Assembly: GCA_024529925.1 (NCBI GenBank)
Contig: JAFEUB010001430.1
Span: forward strand, 635,501 to 699,500
Source: Ophthalmolycus amberensis
Lineage: Eukaryota > Chordata > Actinopteri > Perciformes > Zoarcidae
DNA length: 64,000 bases
Direction: 5' to 3'
A model generated the notes under the pieces. The model did no database searches. It was not told where the DNA came from and saw nothing but the letters and a program-made list of their open reading frames with translations. Every line of letters begins with the position of its first letter. Within the stretch, counting starts at the first letter, position 1. A program made the position numbers and the translations under genes. Positions 23,785 to 35,110 of the stretch are shown in pieces.

Positions 23785-24674
23785 TGGTGATGGGAGGGAG
23801 GGAGGGAAGGGAGGAGGGCGGTCATTTAGAGGAAATGGCTATGTCTAGCGGTGCAGTGTTTTCCCTCTGTGGAGGCCTGTGGGATGGTGCTGCAGAGTCT
23901 GTCACGGTCCGATTCTTCTCAGCCCGGCCTCCGCTGTTTACTCGCGCGCACGCGGCAATGCGTGCAGGTAGAGGTGCTCACGCAAGCACCTATTGGGTAG
24001 GAGACACACTCGTTTTTGGGTCTTAGAAAAACTCATACATAATCATTGTCTTCTCCCATTCCACGAGAATTGAAAGTTCGGATGCGCTTTCTCTTTCTGC
24101 CGTAAGCAGGAGGTCCGTAGCGGACTGAATTTCAGAGCGGGGTGCTGGATTGGGGGAGGCTTCTCAAAGCTTGTGGTGGATGGATGGGATGGAGGACTCC
24201 CGAGTAAAGCAGCTCGCTCCGCCGGAGACATTATTAAACAGAATGGCGGGAGGCTGCTTCTGGGCAGAGTGTGTGTGTGTGTGTGTTTACATTTATACCC
24301 TGCTGTGTAGAGAGGGCAAGAGAGTCAGCCATTGACAGACCAAGAATGCTTAAATGACTGTTAGTTGTGTGTGTGTGTGTGTGTTGGTTATAGACTTTCT
24401 GCCAATGGCAGAGTAATATTGGAGTGGTGAGCTAAAGTGAATCTATTCTCTTTCTGATGAAAAGTTGAAACCAAAGAATCGAATGCTGGATAATGATACT
24501 GAGCGTTTCCTTATAGGCCTACTTCTGTCAAATCCTATTGGAAAGATTTCAATGTTTGCATGCTTCAGGTGCACAAATATTAAGTGTATGCAAGTAGGAG
24601 GGAAAAGTACACTATGTACAAGGCTAGAGCCCCTCAAGTCAAGTGAAATCAGCAGCAAAGAATGACTTTAAAAC
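23785..24674. other. Unique DNA with GGGA and GT runs
   Basis: Purine-rich GGGAGGGAGGGA words at about 23789-23815 and GT runs at 24269-24287 and 24366-24384. No gene or named repeat was recognised. Confidence 0.4.
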
Positions 24675-25510
24675 CAGTGTTGGGCAGTAACTTATGTGTG
24701 CCAGTAATGCAATTCGTTTTTTCATAGCGGTCTAAGGGATTACAGTTTTAGTTACTTGTCCCAGTAACATTTTGCCGGTTTTGTTGTCTCACAAAGAGTT
24801 AGCTTGCGCAGGGGCTTAGCCTAGCATCATGAGAGGAGAAATGTGAGGGAGAAATTAATTATGAGACAAAACAGACTCAGAATTATTGCACAAATACGAT
24901 AATTATCACACATCTGGCCACGCTGTCTGTAAGTTATCTCAGTGTGTGTGTGTCGTGTAGCCTGCAAAGCTGCTGATAGACCCTTCTCGTCCTGCATGGT
25001 GAGTCTTTTACCGACATGTTGTGTCTTCTTAGCCAGCTAGCCACCAGTAGCTTTGCCCACATTTGGCTGGCAAACCTTCTGATAGCTCATTTTAGCTCAG
25101 CCCCAAAGCTGCATGTGGTCAGTCATAGAAGCTAAGCTAACATTAGCTGTTAGCTTTGTTGACGTAGCCATGCTTTTTAGTGCATGTTAGTGAGCGTGCG
25201 CCACTGGCTAGCTCACAGCCGCCGCTCTGCACTGTGCTCATACAGCTGATGACGGCAGGTAAACACGGTTCGCTCAGTCAGCACTGTTGCCTCTGTTTGC
25301 GCTGTTAGCACAGTTAGCTGCAAGCCGCCGGCTCAGTCATCGGCATGTTGAGAGCTCTTTGGAGGCAAAGGAAATGCTCAGCATTTTGTATTGAGCAGCT
25401 TGAAAATGCCCCTTCGATGGTGTAATAATGTAATACGTAATGTAGCGACTCTATTTAGCTTTTTAGTAATGCAAAGCAATGTAATTACCTTTTTAATGAG
25501 TAATATGTAA
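24675..25510 (+). mobile_element. Non-autonomous hAT-like element
   Basis: It starts CAGTGTTGGGCAGTAACTTA, the typical end of a large teleost hAT-like non-autonomous group, and continues with the characteristic 'ttacagttttagttac' and 'cccagtaaca' words. The far end repeats the theme (TGTAATACGTAATGTAGCG, AATGTAATTACC). The interior, with GCAAAGCTGCTGATAGACCC and TCTTCTTAGCCAGCTAGCCA, also resembles a percomorph repeat that I recognise. The expected CCAACACTG terminus is not visible, so the 3' end is approximate. No transposase frame is present. Confidence 0.65.
25165..25255 (+). mobile_element. Nested repeat, related to 37625-37735
   Basis: TTTTAGTGCATGTTAGTG, AGCGTGCGCCACTGG, CGCTCTGCACTGTGCTCATA and CAGCTGATGACGG occur here in this order. 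The reverse complement of 37625-37735 has the same blocks in the same order with a few gaps. The two are therefore copies of one family in opposite orientation. Here the copy sits inside the hAT-like element. Confidence 0.7.
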
Positions 25511-26390
25511 TGGATGATTGTATTTTCCACGTATTCATTTCACGATGATTTTCGTCTTTCAGAACAGCTTGTGATGCACTTAACATTTACTCCTGAGTAG
25601 AAGAGAAATAAATGTAATCCTCTCGCAGACAGCACTGAAATGGCTCATAATATTCCTTTAAATCATGAGTCATGGTGATGGGAGGATGAAGGTGTGCAAG
25701 TGAAGAGCAGATGAAAGAACATGCAGATCAGTCACACAGCCCAGTTTGCATTACTTACATGTACAAGGATAACGAAGGTGGAATCCATAAGGGGGGTCAA
25801 ATCTTACTTAGCTGCACTGAAACGGAAGGAGGGTGCAATTAGCGAGTTAGCACACTGCATCTGAAATCATGACATTTAATGTCAAATTGGATCTCTATTC
25901 AGACGTCGCATTGACGTCGCATTGAAGTCTCATTGAAGTGGGTCCTAAACAAGTGATGGAACGGCAGTTTTTCAATTTGATAATTTCCAGTGGCTTTCCA
26001 TTTCCCTGTTCCTATCTCTCAATTCATTTCCAAGCACACATGAAATTTAAGGCAGTAACTGCAGTTACTTTATTAATTTCACCATACTTTTACACAGTTT
26101 AGGCAAACTTTAATAAGCTTCACGACAAAAGTTGTCAATGACAGTAATCAACGACTATAGGAATTATATTCATCATACTCAGGAAATAAATTCTTTTTTT
26201 TTTGAGCAATTGAATTGAATTTGCGTGTGCAGATGGTAGCTTATTTTTTATTAATTTTTTTGGTGTTATTTATCCCTTCTGTGTTTTGGCTCATCTTTAT
26301 TAAGACTGACAGTAATTCTGCGAAAAAGGTAGGAGTGATGGCGTGGAGGTGTTTGCTTGGGCTGGTGGTGACGCGCATCTGCATGGCTGC
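25511..26390. other. Unique DNA with a small tandem repeat
   Basis: At 25902-25939 an 11-bp unit (GACGTCGCATT, then GACGTCGCATT, then GAAGTCTCATT) is repeated about 3.4 times. The rest is AT-rich and unrecognised. Confidence 0.5.
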
Positions 26391-27240
26391 GGGCGTGTGT
26401 GTGTGCGCGTGTGTGTGTGTGCGACCCTGACAGAAAGAAACCTACAGTATAAGCTGCCACCCCTGACATAGGAGTCCTGTAGGAATTGAGTAAATCCTAT
26501 TGTAAATTTGCCTTCACCATGAAGATAATTGGCTTATTCCTGTGTTAAATAGCCGGTCCTGCAGGACACTGACTGGGCTTAGCATGCTCCGGGTAGACAG
26601 TTTGTCTGTTCCTCTGCTTCTTAGGGACTTAGAGGCACATTACATACTGAATTACTGTATGACAAAGATGAACTGATAGCTGCAGTGCACAGTCCAGAGC
26701 TCCTGTGCAGGGACTGACATGCACAAGTGTTTGCAAGGGCACGAGTTTGATTCCCGCAAGGTGCCCCCTCTCTTACACTGTCTGGTTCTTGCCGTTTGAT
26801 GTATGAAAAGAAGTTACACAGACAGGCTGGTTAAGGAACAATCAATGCGCGTTGAAGACTTCAGAGCCACGTTTCCTCATGCCCTCGTGAAGCTCTCAAT
26901 TTCTGGTTTTCATGCCCGAGCCGACGCAACAGATCCAGGCCCTCTGTTGAGCTTGGATGTGGAGAAAGTGTTGCTCGAGCCTCACCTAAATCATTATCCG
27001 TACATCAAAAGCCATCCGGGTTTCACTCCGTTACTTTGAAGATCCCTTCCTCATCAGTCCCGTGCCCAAAGGAAACGCGGCAGATGAGTGCACGCGTGCA
27101 AACAAGCTTCCGTGTGGCTCGTTTTCTTAACGCCCGTTTTAACCCCGCAGTTGCTCAGTAACCACACTGGCAGCGGCTGCATCTGTGTTTCTTGGCCTCT
27201 GGGCAAATGCTTATGAACCCGGCCTCAGCTGATCCAGCAG
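26391..27240. other. GT run, then unique DNA
   Basis: A GT run with GC interruptions lies at 26394-26422. TTTGATTCCCGC near 26747 looks like an RNA polymerase III B-box but no tRNA fold surrounds it. A 78-codon plus frame (26803-27039) has no recognisable domain. Confidence 0.4.
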
Positions 27241-27760
27241 CTCAGAAAGGGGGGGGGGGGGGGGGGGGGCACCAAAACGCTCAAACCAGAAAATAAGAGA
27301 TTCGGAGATGGATGAATTGTCAGCAGATGTGCAGCTTTTCGTGTGTGTGTGTGTGTGTGTGTGTGTGAGGGAATCTAGAGAGCTAGCACGCACATTCTGG
27401 GACGTGACCGAAAACTGTCTAGTTAGAGTGCATCAGGAAATGGATGAAAGGGAGAATTCCCCCGCACATAGTGAGAGAGGAGAGAAATGGAACTCAAAAT
27501 GCTTCATCTGTGTGTGTGTGTGGGTGTATGTATGTGTGCGTGTGTGTGTGTGTGTCCTGATGGCTGCTCAGTTGAACAAAGACAACCGAGAGACAGCGGC
27601 TGCGGTGCCTTTTTCAAACCGATGCCGCGTCTCCGTCGAATTACGTTCGGACGCACTGCGAAGAGAAATGGTTTGAAAGCAATTTTTGTAAAGGTTGACT
27701 GATGACATTGAGCAGATGAAATGGCAGGACCTTGGGGAGGGCTTTTTTTTTTTTTAAGCA
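27241..27760. repeat. G21, two GT runs and a T run
   Basis: G21 at 27249-27269, GT runs at 27341-27367 and about 27509-27555 (interrupted), and a T run near 27747-27757. Frames crossing these read as Cys-Val repeats and are not genes. Confidence 0.9.
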
Positions 27761-28840
27761 AAAAATACAGAAGCAAAGGGAATGTTTGTTTCATGCTCTT
27801 CCAAGTGTCAAATTGCATTGATAAACACTGTGATTTTTAGCTTGGTGCGATGCACCCTACCATGTTCTGTATTATTTGCAAGCCTTTCCTGACAGTGATT
27901 CCGTTGCACGCGAACATGGGTCCAGGTGTGCATCTGTGCCTCTCTTGGATCAGGTGGGGCGAGCCGCAGAGCGCGAAGGTTCATCGGCGGCGTAATGAAT
28001 GCAGCGTGGGTCAGTTGTCACGCGTGATATTTCAGCGCTGTGATCTACTTGAGCGGGCTTTTTGATGAATGGCCAATTGAAGCAGGCCTCAAGCCTGGTG
28101 GCTGACTGATCTCTTTTTAATGGCACTCCTGTTTCTTTGATAAAACGCAAAATGAATCATCGATACCCCCGGCCCCAGAGGAGCACCGAGCACAGAGTGT
28201 AATTGTAATTGGGTGTGTAGCAGCGCTTTGCGGTCGAATCTGTGCCTGTCTTGTGTGTGTGAGAGCACTTTTGTGGTAATGGTGGTGGTCAGTCCTGGTC
28301 ATACTCTAATGCACATGGCTGCTTTTTTTCCATAGCATTATATATCTGGTTGTGTGCATCTTTATTCCTCTATCTGCATCGTGTACTTCAGGGCCTGTGT
28401 ACGAGTACAGCAGCCCAGCTGCGTGTGTTCTTTCAACAAACACCGATCGAGTGTCATGGTCACTGATTTATAATTTTTTTCGTGTTTTGATTGCTATTAA
28501 AGCACACTTCAATTAGGCTTTGAAAGTTTCATCCGCCAAAAATCCCCATGCTTAAACTGCACCGCTGTTTTTGATGCTTTAATCAAAAAAAAAAAAAAAA
28601 GTCTCATTTTATATGCATAATTAAGGCTACATAAATTAAAAGACAAGAAAAAATAAAGCAGCTTGAAACTTTCAAAGAAAGTCTCTTTTCTCTTTTCTTT
28701 GCCAGTTCCCCAGGAAATGGCCGAGATGTGTTTGCTGCCCCTCTGAAGGGGGTGCCATGGCAGGGGAGGGTGTTGATTGAACGGAAGCTGTGAAAACACA
28801 CCGCGCTACAATTTGAGCAAGCAGCTAGCAATCTTGAACC
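27761..28840. other. Unique DNA, possible conserved element
   Basis: 28040-28160 is balanced, non-repetitive DNA (GATGAATGGCCAATTGAAGC, TTTTTAATGGCACTCC, AATGAATCATCGATACC) of conserved-element character. An A16 run lies at about 28585-28600. No gene was recognised. Confidence 0.3.
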
Positions 28841-30044
28841 AAAAGGCCCCCCCCACCCCCCCCGCCTGGAAGCTTTCGGACCACCCAACGGGCAGCGAAG
28901 ATCTTCGCGACGCCTTTTCTTTTTTGCCGCGGCGCTTTCCCGGGCCCGCTCAGCCGCTGGGGACTTCTCCGCATCCCCGGGCAAACAGAACCGGTTCAGA
29001 ATGAGGGCGATTAGTGTTGTCAAGATGTCACTGGAAAAAAAAACCCCAGCTGATGCCGGAGGCTTTGGGACAATAATCTAATAATTCACTGCGCGAAACT
29101 GCAGGAATGTGGCTCTTGTTCCTGTCTGCCTGCAAATTGCACATTCACCGCGAGGCCTCTGATTCTCGGAGGTTCGATGCTTGCCTCCCCCCCCCCCGGC
29201 CTCCCGTTCCTCAGCTGCGCCGCACAATGCGGACGCGGCTTCCAGCTGAAATTGCGGACGAGACCTTTCACACTCGGTCACAATGGAGGCTTGCTCGGCA
29301 GGTAGGCACTTGGGAAGATACAGAGGGAATCTTATTTTGTGGATTTAGACTTCATAAACATCATTATCATCTCCCCGACCCAGAGTCGCTGTTCTGTTCA
29401 GCGGCGACCCCAATTTTGTCGGAAACCTTGAATGGTGATGTGTGCGGTCTCTCGGGGGCACATGGGCAATCGAGTCAACAATAAGCTTTTTTTTTAATAT
29501 ATATTTTTTTTAAGTGAGTGGAGTGTGCCTGAGAGCGGGCGTGCACATGCATCCGGGTACGTGCGCTGACTCAGTGATCTCTCCTGCTCGCTGCCCGGGA
29601 TCCGTCAGCATCTTTCCTCCGAACACAGTTTTTTGACTATGCCTCTGCCAGATATAAACTATGTAGAACATTAGTGTAAAAGCCCACGCTCTTAGAATAC
29701 AGATTTGTTCTTGAGTGCACGCCAAACGGCCTCTATATTTTATGAGCCGTCTCTCTACTAACATACCGTCTTGAGACTAATTATCACGGTCGCACTCAAA
29801 CACAAAGCTCGTTTATTATTGCATTGACATCACATTTGTTTTGGCTTGGCCTACATCGCCAGGACTTCACAGCGCCGCCACGCTGGAATCATGTTTCGAG
29901 CTCGACAGAGCACGCTTTCGGATGGAGGGTCTGTTTCATGCTGCGAGGCAAAAAGGTTGTTTGTTCTTTACAGTCTCGACACTCATCTCTCTTGAAGTGG
30001 ACTGTAATTCTCTTTTTTTTCTCTCTCTGGTGTGTGGAGGGCTG

Positions 30045-30083
<39 letters not shown>

Positions 30084-30510
30084 GAGCTGCTCACTGGGGA
30101 GTCGTTCTTGGGAAGCAGTTTTCCTATCTTGGCCTAGAAATGCCTTGATACTTAAAAAAAATACTTATATTATAATACTTTCCCCCCCCCCAGCATATTG
30201 TTTCTGTACACTGGTTCCAGCTATTTTTATACTTACTGCAAGACTATTAACAATAGCCTGAGTAAATGTTGAAACATGGAAACGGTACACGAAAGAGAAG
30301 TTGAATTTTGTGTGATTGATTTTCCCCCCCATATCCTTTAGTATGTTTCTATGTTGTGTGGAAATAAGTAAAATACATTCTATGTAGACTGCCAAACATA
30401 TCACAGACTATCATATTGTTTAGGGAAGCATAACTGATACCAGTTTTGCAAACCGTTGAGTATTTTACCAATCGAGAAGAAAACAAACGTTAATTTAACG
30501 TGCCAACTTA
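28841..30510. other. Unique DNA with C runs and a (CA)17 array
   Basis: Short C runs occur near 28847-28863 and at 29187-29197, a CpG-rich patch at about 28880-29260, and a (CA)17 run at 30046-30079. The open frames of 98-145 codons over 29824-30261 run through the CA array. No domain was seen. Confidence 0.4.
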
Positions 30511-30648
30511 TTCCTGTCTAGGGTCACAAGTTCGTCCACAGCGTATCCCAGCATGCACTGGGCGGAAGGCAGGACACATCCCGGGCAGGTTGCCAGGTCT
30601 ATCGCAGGGTAAGAACAGACAGACAAGCACAGATAGACACACAAACAA
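30511..30648 (+). mobile_element. Dispersed repeat ('tatcccagcatgcactgggcg')
   Basis: The order AGGGTCACAAG, GCGTATCCCAGCATGCACTG, GGCGGAAGGCAGGACACATC, GGCAGGTTGCCAGGTCTATC, GCAGGGTAAGAACAGACAGA matches a widespread vertebrate/teleost repeat ('gcctatcccagcatgcattgggcg...ccagtccatcgcagggc...cagacag'). I recognise the sequence but cannot name the class with certainty. Confidence 0.7.
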
Positions 30649-31800
30649 GTTAATCCACTAAAAAGTGGAGCCAGAGTTTGAACTGTGGTGCTTTCAATGG
30701 AATCCCTAAAAATACAATTTGGGTTTTATGTCTACAGGCAGGGCAGAAAACATGGAAACATGGCATTGTAGTGAACACAAAACTAACCAGACTATAAATG
30801 AATAGAAGCAACAAAAACGAAATAGAATGGGACGATAAATAATTAGATCAATTACACCTGTGTTCACCCTGCTATGGCGTGTAAAAATGGCTGCAAAAAA
30901 ACCTCTTCATTTGACTTATTTTGTCTTAATCAATGTGAAAAATACGCTAACCGTTGCTGTGCAGTAGATACCACAGATGTCCAGTGAAGATCACAGCGGT
31001 GAGGTGTCACTTTCTACTGTCTGGATAGAGCAAAACTAAATAAAAATTAAACAAAATGATATTTCAGGCTCATGTCTCCCACCATTGGCCTCTTATGGGC
31101 AGATCCGTCTTTGCGTATAAATTTAAATCATCATTTCAAAATGATATTTTCAAAATCAGATTCCACTTTTGATCCCATTGTTCTCCTCGCATGTGATTTT
31201 TAGGCCTTTTTTTTTTTTTTTTTGCATGGAAGACATCTTGACTTTGTCACAGTAGGAAAAGCACGGATGTAAACAATGAAATTATTGACGACTGAAGTCC
31301 ATTTAGCTGCTTTGATTTCGGGTTCCCTGGGGGTGCGCGAGCTGCCTCTAGGTGTTTGTCGTTCTGGTGTTGACGATGATATGTCCCTTGAGGGTTGCCT
31401 TACCGAAGGCGCAACCCCCGCCTCTGGCCAAAGGAGAAATCAATAATAAAGAGAGCTAGCCGTGGGCTGATACAAGATGTCTAATCTCCCGACTCCAGTT
31501 ATTACTGTATGATAAGTGCCCTTATACATGAACCGAAGACGCTCGGTTACATGAATTATAAAAATTCACCTTGTAAGATTTCAATTTAAAATTAAAGACG
31601 TACAATTTAATAAATAAATGCACTTCTGCTCCTGCCGCCAGACTGTCTTTTACGTAGCTAGCCTAGCTTGTGCAGCTAACGTCAGCTAACAGCTAACTTC
31701 ATTCATTCAGCAACATTCATGCAAATATGATAAACTGGCTGAAAATCGGGGAAACTGTCAGGTGGGACATCTGAAGCTATCAGTCATAAAAGAGGAGAGG

Positions 31801-31803
<3 letters not shown>
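30649..31803. other. Mostly unique DNA before the hAT remnant
   Basis: AT-leaning sequence with a T run (about 31208-31223). GGGTTCCCTGGGGGTGCGCG at about 31319-31338 recalls the G-rich subterminal sequence of the hAT end at 32753 and may be its decayed partner. The block GCTAGCCTAGCTTGTGCAGC (31659 on) opens a GCTAAC-rich stretch of repeat character. Confidence 0.3.

Positions 31804-31895
<92 letters not shown>
31804..31895 (+). repeat. (GA)46 microsatellite
   Basis: An uninterrupted 92-bp GA tract, the longest perfect microsatellite in the window. It lies just upstream of the BED zinc-finger frame and, read in that frame, would add an Arg-Glu repeat. Confidence 0.97.
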
Positions 31896-31898
<3 letters not shown>

Positions 31899-31971
31899 TC
31901 TGAGGCGAGAGGAACGGAGAGGTGCGTTGGGGAGAGACCGGGAGAAGAAGTCGAACGGGAGTCAGAGGAAG

Positions 31972-32346
31972 ATGAGACAGAGGAAGGAGGAAGGGATTGC
32001 ACAGACAAATCGGGAGCACATAGGCCCATCGCGGAGTCAAGGTAAAAAAAGAGGAAACGAGAGTGAGCGTCAGACTGGGAAAAAAAAGAGGAAATATGAT
32101 GAAAATTATCTGTGTCTGGGCTTCACTTGGATTGGCAATGCAGATTGCCCAAAGCCACAGTGCGTGGTGTGCAGTGAGGTTCTGGCTAACAGTCTGAAAC
32201 CCTCTTATTTACGTCGCCACCTGAACACCAAGCATGCCAGTGCAAGTCAAAAGCCCCTTACATATTTTTATATCGAAATTGGAGGAGTTACAAAACAGCC
32301 AAACACAACTGCAGTCTCATTCTATGTGTGGTTAATTGTAAATTAA
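31972..32346 (+). pseudogene. hAT transposase N-terminus with BED zinc finger (truncated)
   Basis: The frame is open from upstream of the GA tract; the first ATG is at 31972, giving 124 residues. KKRKYDENYLCLGFTWIG is the conserved entry to the BED finger of SCAND3/ZBED5-like hAT transposases. It is followed by CVVC and, after 15 residues, RRHLNTKH, which supply the Cys2His2 zinc ligands (finger about 32086-32256). In the family this finger binds transposon DNA. After QKPLTYF the sequence departs from the family, and a stop at 32344-32346 ends it. The RNase-H-like catalytic domain and dimerisation domain are missing. Full-length relatives have roughly 600 residues. It is therefore a deletion remnant and not a working transposase or host ZBED gene. 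The family call is strong; the true start is uncertain. Confidence 0.8.
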
Positions 32347-32444
32347 ATGTGATAATCTGCCTCTGAGCCTGTGCGTGTGTCCTCGCCATCCTGATTGCTC
32401 TTTAAAAGTGACGCCTTGTGTAACTGAAAGTTATTGGAACTTTG

Positions 32445-32650
32445 TTGCAGTGTTTCAGGGCGTTTTCACACCTTCAGTTCGTTTGCTTTGTTCTGATTCA
32501 GGGATTAATATGATACAATGTTGCAGTTGCCCCTTTGTTCGGTTTGTGTTCACACTGCAACATTTAACAGCGGACTAAATATTGTAAACAAACGCCACGC
32601 GTGAGCAAACTGTTCTCTCATTGGTCCGATTTCTATGCGCTATAAATAGG
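32445..32650 (+). mobile_element. MITE nested in hAT remnant ('ggcgttttcacacc')
   Basis: AGGGCGTTTTCACACCTTCA, GTTCGTTTGCTTTGTTCTGA, TTGTTCGGTTTGTGTTCACA and CTAAATATTGTAAACAAACG follow one another as in an abundant fish MITE that I recognise. A diverged relative lies inverted at 37440-37600. There is no frame. It appears to interrupt the hAT element between the zinc finger and the 3' end. Confidence 0.6.
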
Positions 32651-32753
32651 CTCTGTTGCTTCTTCTTTTTTTAAGGTGTGGGGGATTGGGGGTGCGTGAA
32701 CCTGGTCGGGATGTAGAAGGGGGTGCGCGGCCTAAAAAGTTTGGGAACCGCTG

Positions 32754-34639
32754 GCCTAGCTGGTCTTACAGTAAGGAGTTGGTCGTTTTCAGCATTCACT
32801 TGGTACGAGCTACTCGGACGAAGGTTACGATATCCTCCGTGGCACGGAACGGGTTAGTTAGCGTTCCCACTTTTTATACATAAGTGTGTGTGGGGGGGGG
32901 GGTTAACGAATACGTTGTACCTTCAGGAGGTGCCAAAAACTTTGGCTTAACTGATCTTTTTAAATCCAAGGAGGCTCTGAGCTGGTTTTGAGCGGCAAAG
33001 GCGGTTCTTTTGGTGTATCGTTGGGAAATTCACATTTTGACAAAATACGGCAATAAGACTCAAGAAACACAAAAAACACAACAAAATATATACCTCCATT
33101 GTTTTTTTCAGAGAAAAAGACGTGCAATTGCAGTGCAGGTCTTGCTAAGTAGAACTCAGCCCTCCCGTGGCTCCGCTTTGTTTGAATAACAGGAATGGCA
33201 CGTCATTTGAAAGCCTGCGGCGAGGCATACACCCCGGTATAGCACAGCAGGAGCAGATTGTTCCTATAGCTGCTTGACATTTCTCCTCATCCACGAGTAA
33301 ATACATCTCTGTGAACACTGTATTCAAACGGTAATCACATGTCATCTTGTGCTCCACGACTGTTTGCTCACCTGTGTGCCGGTTGCGGGTTGTGCTGAAG
33401 AGGCTTTTCATCGGAGCAGCTTTCGCTCTGTTTGTCATCCCTGATCACAGGCTGGATGTTGGCTAAATTGGCTCATACATTTTATTGCCATTTACATCTG
33501 AATACTTTCCAAATGGAGTTTCTTTGTTCTCGATCGGGTAGTTAAAATGCATCCGAGCGCCAAATAATCTTTCTGCCAAAACTGACCGTCCTGGTGCCCC
33601 CCCCCCCCCCCCCCCCCCCCGATACTGGATTCAGCACACGACATGTATCAGCTCTGCTCCTCTCGACTGTGTTTGATGTGATTTCAGTGTGTGAAACTGA
33701 CATGTTTACAATTGTTGATTCGTTCCCATGCACATTAACATATTCCTCTGTTCTACTTTTGTCACCCTCTCTTTGGATGCATCCACGCAGATATGCTGTG
33801 ACATACCCAATATGGCAAACGTCAGCAAAGACAAAAGGACGCACGCAAACAGACACTCAGATCTGTAGCTGTAGGTGCGCACACGTACCCTTTACATATG
33901 CAGGGGGGAACAGCTGGAGATAAAGTGTGTGTGTGTGTGTTCTGGTGTGACACATCTGGGTAGAGCGACGCGGGAGGGGGTCCTGACGGATATGGGCTGA
34001 GCGAGAGCCTGCCTCTGTTGTGCTCTGTCACTCTGAGGCTTATTCCACATGCCCGCCTTCCACCGTGTGCCTGACGCTTCCGCTAGCTGTTAGGTAACCG
34101 AATGCTTATGTGTGTGTGTGTGTGTGTGAGTCGTTACCACCACACTCTCGCACGGTTAATAGCGCGGGGCGTCTGTGCAGCGTGGCGTAATGTCATGCGT
34201 GTGACATGACATCGGGTCCCATGTAAGATGGAGGGTGAGAGCTTCAAAAGAACACGACACAGGGACCTTAGAAAAGCAGGCGGCTGTGTGTTGTGTGTAG
34301 AGGACAGAAAGTTCAGTTGGCCAATGAGAGTGTCGGTGACATCAGCGCGTCGGCGTGTGACCGTGGAGACGACGACGAAGGCCTCGGCGAACACAAACGA
34401 TTTACATTTTGTTTGGAATTCCATTTCTCTGTCTCTCTTACCACCGTGTGCATAGCTCATCAAAACTTTTGAGTGCGTGATAAAAAAATCGGACCTTTTT
34501 TTCTCTTCCTTTTTAAAAAAAAACTGTGTGTGAGCTCTCATCGTAGTGCGTGTGTGGGCTCCCAGTGGGGGATTGTATTTCGGTCGGTCAACCCTAACAG
34601 ATAACAGACCACCGCGCTCGTCACATCTATTATTGAGGG
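32754..34639. other. Unique DNA with C24 and GT runs
   Basis: C24 at 33597-33620 is the longest homopolymer of the window. A G11 run is at 32892-32902 and GT runs are at 33925-33940 and 34109-34128. The 97- to 135-codon frames here show no known domain. No gene was recognised. Confidence 0.4.
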
Positions 34640-35110
34640 GATGGGAAATTGATCGGCCCTAACGGTGAACGCTACCCTGCCTTCCTCCGTCTCATCTCTC
34701 TACCCGCCGCGCTCCCCACGTTATTTGTCCTCCATCCATCCCCCTCTCGCTGTCGGACTCCACGCTGCCTTTGTTTTCAGTCATCCGGTTCATTTTTTTT
34801 GCCCCCGGCCCTCCCTTTCATCTCTCAACCTCCATGCCCGTCCCACTTCCTCCGCAGCGTCCTCTGTATTCTCGTCTCCCCTGCACTCTCGATTCTCATT
34901 CCTCAAAGTGAAACTTCGGGACGAAGACAGCTGCGCTCTCTCAGTTTCTCAATTACCGGCGTAGTTGTCTGGCAGGCTCTTCTTCTGTTGAAGTTGTTGT
35001 TCCACAATGTATCAACACAACTCTTCCCCCTCAGTTTGCACAAGTGAGTTGGAGCCCCTTTCACCCTCCCTCCCTGCCTCCCTGCGCTCTCTTCTTCATC
35101 CCCCCCTTCT
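34640..35110 (+). repeat. Pyrimidine-rich block
   Basis: The plus strand is dominated by C and T (CTCC, CATC, CCCT words) for about 470 bp, with short interruptions. The 99- and 132-codon frames read as Ser/Pro/Leu-rich low complexity and are not credible genes. Confidence 0.7.

Larger units (their letters stand above)
31972..32753 (+). mobile_element. Decayed hAT element with 3' terminus
   Basis: Downstream of the BED remnant and nested MITE comes a G-rich subterminal region (GGGGATTGGGGGTGCGTG, AGAAGGGGGTGCGCGG) and the end AAAAAGTTTGGGAACCGCTG at 32734-32753. This matches the known 3' terminus of teleost hAT elements whose other end reads 'cag(c/t)ggttcccaaac'. The 5' terminus was not found. 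The joining of finger and terminus into one element is inferred from order and orientation. Confidence 0.55.

Noticed and set aside
26740..26760. B-box-like TTTGATTCCCGC on the plus strand
   Set aside because: No A-box at the right distance and no cloverleaf; not enough to call a tRNA or tRNA-derived SINE.
31661..31668. GCCTAGCT at 31661 matching GCCTAGCT after the hAT end at 32754, as an 8-bp target duplication
   Set aside because: No terminal inverted repeat follows the left copy, and GCTAGC-type words are common in this stretch; probably coincidence.
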